64,000 bases of DNA from Monocercomonoides exilis. Lineage: Eukaryota > Preaxostyla > Oxymonadida > Polymastigidae. The stretch lies in assembly GCA_001643675.2 (NCBI GenBank), contig LSRY02000026.1, positions 884,501 to 948,500 of the forward strand, in the 5' to 3' direction. A program made the translations under genes and the position numbers. Under the pieces are notes generated by a model. That model saw only the letters and a program-made list of their open reading frames with translations, had not been told where the DNA came from and ran no database searches. The stretch's first letter is position 1. Each line of letters begins with the position of its first letter. Positions 60,901 through 64,000 of the stretch are shown one piece after another.

Positions 60901-63900
60901 CTTGCTGTCTCCTTGATTGTCTGCAACAGAAGAAACAAATATAGTCTCGCTCTGGTATTTCATCACCCTCAGAATAAGATCTTCTTCCCCCACAAAAGAG
61001 TCTGTTGCGCAGCCCCACATTGCCAGTTCCTTCACAAAAGGTACTCTGAAATCCAGTAAGAATTGTGCATCAACAATTTGTGCATCAATCGAGTGGCATT
61101 TCACATAAACATCTCTTCCCCTCAGTGCAGTATTGTCTCTGAATGTGATATTCGAAAAAACAAAATTCAGAGGCTGTTCAGCTATCGAGGTGCATTCCAG
61201 AAACAGCCACCCGCCTCTTCCTGTGCTCGAGCAGAAACATTCAGAAATCGTGCAAAATGAGCAGTCAAAACTTCCTCCTTCATTCAATACACAAAACATC
61301 CCTCCACCCTTTCCACACCTTGTTCCACCACACTTCTTCATCGTTGTGTTTCGAATCACCATTTTCAATGGCTTGTGATCATTACCATTTCGAATGATGG
61401 GAATATCATATGTTGCGTTCTGGGCAACTTCTTCAAATACGCTCCACTCAATAAGAACATCTTGTTCAATTTCATTATTTATTATTCTTGAACTCTTTGA
61501 AATGCTCAATCCACTCGCCTCATCAAGTTGAACATTCTTCATTGTCAGATTTTTAATGTTCAAAATCGTTGATGAAAGCACAGAAACAATATCTTTTGAA
61601 AAGCAAAGTGATTGCATTGTCACAAATTCCAATTGAACTGTTCCTCCGTCTGCCTTTATCAGTCCATAATTAATCATGTTCTCTCTGCTTTCTTCATTTT
61701 TTGCGAATGAGCAGTCTTTCAGAGTCAACAGCCCTTCGCTTGAGCCAACATGCATCAAAACATTCACTCCACTTGCAAATGAAGATGGAATCACAAACTT
61801 GATCAGTTCGAAATTTGTGATCCCAGAAATCTTTATTGCTGCTTCCTTATCTCCCTCTGCTCCATCGATTGAAGTGCGGCATTCCAAAGAGCATTTATTT
61901 GTATCATCCGATTTTATTGAGATTCCACTGAGATCAATACATTTCTGAAGAATTCCTTTTCCGATGATGGTAATATTTCTTTCATTTAATTCTGGCAGTC
62001 TTGTCAACGAATAATCCATCGACAGACAAGGATAATCTGAGAATCCACAAACACACACATCATAACCTTCGCTCCCAATAAATATCTCTGACCCAATCGC
62101 TCGCCAGAAATTGACCAGTGGAATGGCATTCGTTGTGTCACTCCCATCAAAGCCTCTCATCGAATCCAACGAAATATCTGCCAGATGCCCAGTCACAAAT
62201 GGAAGAGAGGCATTTGTGATGCTCTTTGTCAAATTAGGTGATTCAACAAACAGGTCATTTCCATATCTCGCAATATTTGGCTTGTCTGCTTCAAAAACAG
62301 GTGATGAGATCACAAATGAAGAATACTCATCAATCAGCTTCAGTGCCATCCCTCCCCCAAACCCAATCTTCCGTTCTTCTGCTGGTGCTGTGCATCCTAT
62401 GAATGTGCACGAAATAATATTCATTTGAATGCTCCCTTTCAACTGAGTATCAATGGCCCCTCCTCTGCTTTCATCAGCAAGCACAGAGCATCCATCAAAA
62501 TCACATTCTTCAATATTTATTTGTGTGTTCGTATTTTCATCATTGCTGTTGTCAATGCTCACACAGCCTCCTCTTCCAGCTGTTCTTTCGATTTTTGTGA
62601 AATTACATTCAGTCATGCTCAACCACAGAGTGCTCATCAACTCGGTATTTGTGCTGCTTCCTCTCAACGAGATCAATGGAGTTTCACTCAAATCAATCGA
62701 TGAAGCTGATAATGAATCAATGGCCAAAATTCCATTCTCAGCAAACAAGAATAAAGATGAAAGTTCTGATGGAGGTCCTTGAAGAATCAAAGAACAATGA
62801 GACAAAGTCAGTATTGATGAAGAAGAAGAAATGAAAATGGAGTGTGATGAGAGAGAAGAAGGAAGAGAAAAGATAAGTCTTGAAAATTCGGTTTCAATAC
62901 TTGCTGTTATCATCGCTGGATTGGATGTTTCACTTGAATCAGAGACTGTCCAACCACTTTCATCATCATTTCCTCGAATAACATGCTTTTGTCCAGCAAA
63001 GGTCAATTCATCGCTCATCTGAATCATTCCATTCACAACAACTTTCTTTGTTCCTGTCAACCGTGTGAGCGAATGTTTCATTGTCAAGCAAGGGAATTGG
63101 ACTATTCCACAGCGTGAATGATCACATGCCTCAGAATTGCTCACAAAGATTTCTTCTGGAGTGGGAAGGAGATAGATGCACAGTGGGATAACCAAACTGT
63201 TGTTTCCATTGTCATATCCCCTCACCTTGTCAGCAGTATCTGACGATGCCGTAACACATGTTATCTTTTCTGATTTTGCAGTCATTTCCAAATTGGGTGA
63301 GAAGACGAAGATATCGCTTCCCCACTTGGCTGTGTTTGTTCCAAATGAAGAAGAAATCAGGAAATTGGGATTTTCATTCAATAGCTGGAGAAGGATTCCT
63401 CCCCCAAATCCATATGTTGCAGAGCAATAGCACCCATCAAAAGATCCACCTTTCACATTCACTTCATTCTCATTCCCTGCACACAGCATCATCGATCCAC
63501 CATTTTCTGAACTTGTGCTTCCACATCCTTCAAATACGCTTGAATTAAAATCAATGTTGACCTTGTCATTCGAAAACGACATCACTGCTGCTCCGCTTGT
63601 TGTCCTTTCAATCCCATCAAAAACACATTCTGAAAGTGCCAATGAAATCTCATTTGTTGAAGAAAGCGAAAACAATGAATTTGTGGAAATAGTCGTTGAC
63701 CAGTTCACATGTTCCATCTGAAATACCCCATTCTGTATGTTTATCAGTTCTGTCGAAAATGCTGTTTCTGTTGATTGTCCGCTCTCAAAAGATATGTTTA
63801 GTCTGCTGATCCTCATTCCTCCTTTCCCACTTATCTCAAACAGCCTTGATCCACGGTTATTCGGATGAGCCGAGGCATGCACAAGAATAAGGTCTCTGGC

Positions 63901-64000
63901 AGTCAATATGCCTGTCGAGACTGAAAATAGAGACAGCCCAGATGCTTCAAATTCTGTTTGGATTGCTGTGCTCATATTGCTTTGACCATAAACAGCAAAA
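58000..64000 (-). CDS. Beta-helix receptor with pseudokinase-like tail, 5' part beyond window
   Basis: The frame is open from the right edge to a TGA at 58000. An internal Met at 63975 begins 1991 residues, but the frame continues upstream of it and the sequence there aligns with mid-protein sequence of the 11488 gene, so the true start is outside the window. The extracellular part consists of beta-helix coils with GG(G/S)-ending turns and FPCLTMKHSL, YPCLSMDYSL and APCHSLSEGI module marks. One membrane segment lies at about 59330-59250, followed by RWRKEKNE. The cytoplasmic tail is nearly identical to that of the first receptor (RWKAPEL, FSMGMMLWECLTLEIPFGEY) and likewise lacks the kinase lysine, HRD and DFG. 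The extracellular modules differ strongly between the two, whereas the tail and 3' flank do not. Confidence 0.85.
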   Translation of the reverse strand, partial: FAVYGQSNMSTAIQTEFEASGLSLFSVSTGILTARDLILVHASAHPNNRGSRLFEISGKGGMRISRLNISFESGQSTETAFSTELINIQNGVFQMEHVNWSTTISTNSLFSLSSTNEISLALSECVFDGIERTTSGAAVMSFSNDKVNIDFNSSVFEGCGSTSSENGGSMMLCAGNENEVNVKGGSFDGCYCSATYGFGGGILLQLLNENPNFLISSSFGTNTAKWGSDIFVFSPNLEMTAKSEKITCVTASSDTADKVRGYDNGNNSLVIPLCIYLLPTPEEIFVSNSEACDHSRCGIVQFPCLTMKHSLTRLTGTKKVVVNGMIQMSDELTFAGQKHVIRGNDDESGWTVSDSSETSNPAMITASIETEFSRLIFSLPSSLSSHSIFISSSSSILTLSHCSLILQGPPSELSSLFLFAENGILAIDSLSASSIDLSETPLISLRGSSTNTELMSTLWLSMTECNFTKIERTAGRGGCVSIDNSNDENTNTQINIEECDFDGCSVLADESRGGAIDTQLKGSIQMNIISCTFIGCTAPAEERKIGFGGGMALKLIDEYSSFVISSPVFEADKPNIARYGNDLFVESPNLTKSITNASLPFVTGHLADISLDSMRGFDGSDTTNAIPLVNFWRAIGSEIFIGSEGYDVCVCGFSDYPCLSMDYSLTRLPELNERNITIIGKGILQKCIDLSGISIKSDDTNKCSLECRTSIDGAEGDKEAAIKISGITNFELIKFVIPSSFASGVNVLMHVGSSEGLLTLKDCSFAKNEESRENMINYGLIKADGGTVQLEFVTMQSLCFSKDIVSVLSSTILNIKNLTMKNVQLDEASGLSISKSSRIINNEIEQDVLIEWSVFEEVAQNATYDIPIIRNGNDHKPLKMVIRNTTMKKCGGTRCGKGGGMFCVLNEGGSFDCSFCTISECFCSSTGRGGWLFLECTSIAEQPLNFVFSNITFRDNTALRGRDVYVKCHSIDAQIVDAQFLLDFRVPFVKELAMWGCATDSFVGEEDLILRVMKYQSETIFVSSVADNQGDSKQCGEFSAPCHSLSEGIQHIIPSLYSQLLISEETIINGERDVHDVIIRSLQSPSAALVHLNSAIASYDEGSLIRTSGNVRIERLKFNFGQLFSYSGNSIIHETSGQLSLSSVDFSSIGQSENIESVVLNSTFMSIENGIFHVDNCSISMLSFKKPSFLLNGDEINITNVKLKQIESTTVIFEIRKCGSVVFDGISADGVKLSEGCIISIDMSTSGSVSVGSSSFNNCSRNSEGASVFSASSSSTHTVLSNCSCSNCASHSEKGIIMELDNMTDVSMHMCELEGILSKESERERNNDFRETCEWNGSLVHVENSNLDSKEIKIEDSSKGGISIRGGKTVIEMGMFANNNPFIENYPSLRRNIICSDSASLTISSLKGGDGLKDNSSLWILNDGCTIGGIAGERSSPFFIPKLEGASAGENGGGIEIQFKGVLLLPCDLSFRLILSAGDTDLIETYHFAEDGFVSETEAVGMVPSRNLSSIPDEKEVSVMIAYGKRLSATDAFVLKNRSEPKANGDENIAEGGKEGKSYWLLIVCIVIVVILLAVIIVLAVRWRKEKNENNDLREIVNDNIRKDPKAFEMMTMEMSPEEQWRRAEKEAEKKNEERIKKRIYEKSLGHSESSEHLLSESGSTEYILGRDSDKIPQWMLEKVDDEEETRKRTPSPSISSTSSTSTTDASDTDSTFVRSESLCPTTSSMSNLVDAMACSSPHEKLIVDLRDSLFMLLHGKNKTKEMAIGTLKEREQTAAQILFWVANLALHSFDEMENPLQSLANLSPHIVLFSEHMVICVVMHSDFSSDDSSDSSSISSSTVVTSASDDDDEDSLPSSAFEDDEYNRKECLRWKAPELQVNKKMGATKESVVFSMGMMLWECLTLEIPFGEYPAEVAGDKILNGERPDLCVVKSFTMKGIIGKCVEERAEERMGLGDVKRGLTQCLPAGSLIFTMTDAMDYVGESCAVEGSECLVSNTGAE

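Noticed and set aside
1-64000. tRNA, rRNA or snRNA genes
   Set aside because: No cloverleaf-type or rRNA-like sequence was recognised on either strand by reading. A covariance-model scan could not be run and would be decisive.

Overview
The window is eukaryotic, AT-rich and dense in transposable elements. Genes carry short GT-AG introns (nine can be placed), TAA, TAG and TGA all act as stops, and there are very long open genes for secreted right-handed beta-helix proteins with a membrane segment and a degenerate kinase-like tail. This combination, plus a family of about 430-residue helical proteins (genes A and B below), looks most like an anaerobic flagellate of the oxymonad (Preaxostyla) type. 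That placement is an inference from recalled gene families; no rRNA gene is present to confirm it.

Layout. 1-1000: fragmentary coding-like DNA. 1000-5600: AT-rich intergenic DNA with inverted-repeat elements (MITEs). 5601-10299: DIRS-type retrotransposon 1 on the minus strand, with gag-like, RT/RNase H/methyltransferase-like and tyrosine-recombinase ORFs, inverted termini and an internal complementary region. 11488-20697: a 3069-residue beta-helix/pseudokinase receptor. 20698-24309: intergenic. 24310-30378: gene A on the minus strand, with a second, distinct DIRS element (25623-30289) in its first intron. 31099-32922: eIF2B delta in six exons. 33067-42249: a 3060-residue serine-, glutamate- and lysine-tract protein ending in a zinc-ribbon-like Cys cluster. 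43137-45887: a decayed Tc1/mariner/pogo-type transposon with a fold-back element inside it. 46138-47694: a protein of fourteen near-identical 30-residue repeats. 48600-50480: decayed coding relic. 50773-52521: gene B, a paralogue of gene A broken by a MITE. 52522-57999: intergenic DNA with nested transposons. 58000-64000: a second beta-helix/pseudokinase receptor on the minus strand, running off the right edge.

The main large-scale structure is an inverted segmental duplication. The left arm (receptor 3' end, intergenic DNA, gene A; about 19.3-25.6 kb) matches the right arm (gene B, intergenic DNA, receptor 3' end; about 50.95-59.4 kb) in opposite orientation around a spacer of roughly 25 kb. 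Comparing arms dates insertions and supplies an exact empty site for one nested transposon.

The two DIRS copies are different families that share one coding architecture. Each ORF lies in the -1 frame of the one before, a T-run at the same place in gag opens directly into the RT frame, and the recombinase Met aligns in both. All four internal stops in these elements are TGA. The host genes do not form an operon or pathway: eIF2B delta is housekeeping, the receptors are likely surface proteins, and the rest are uncharacterised or mobile.
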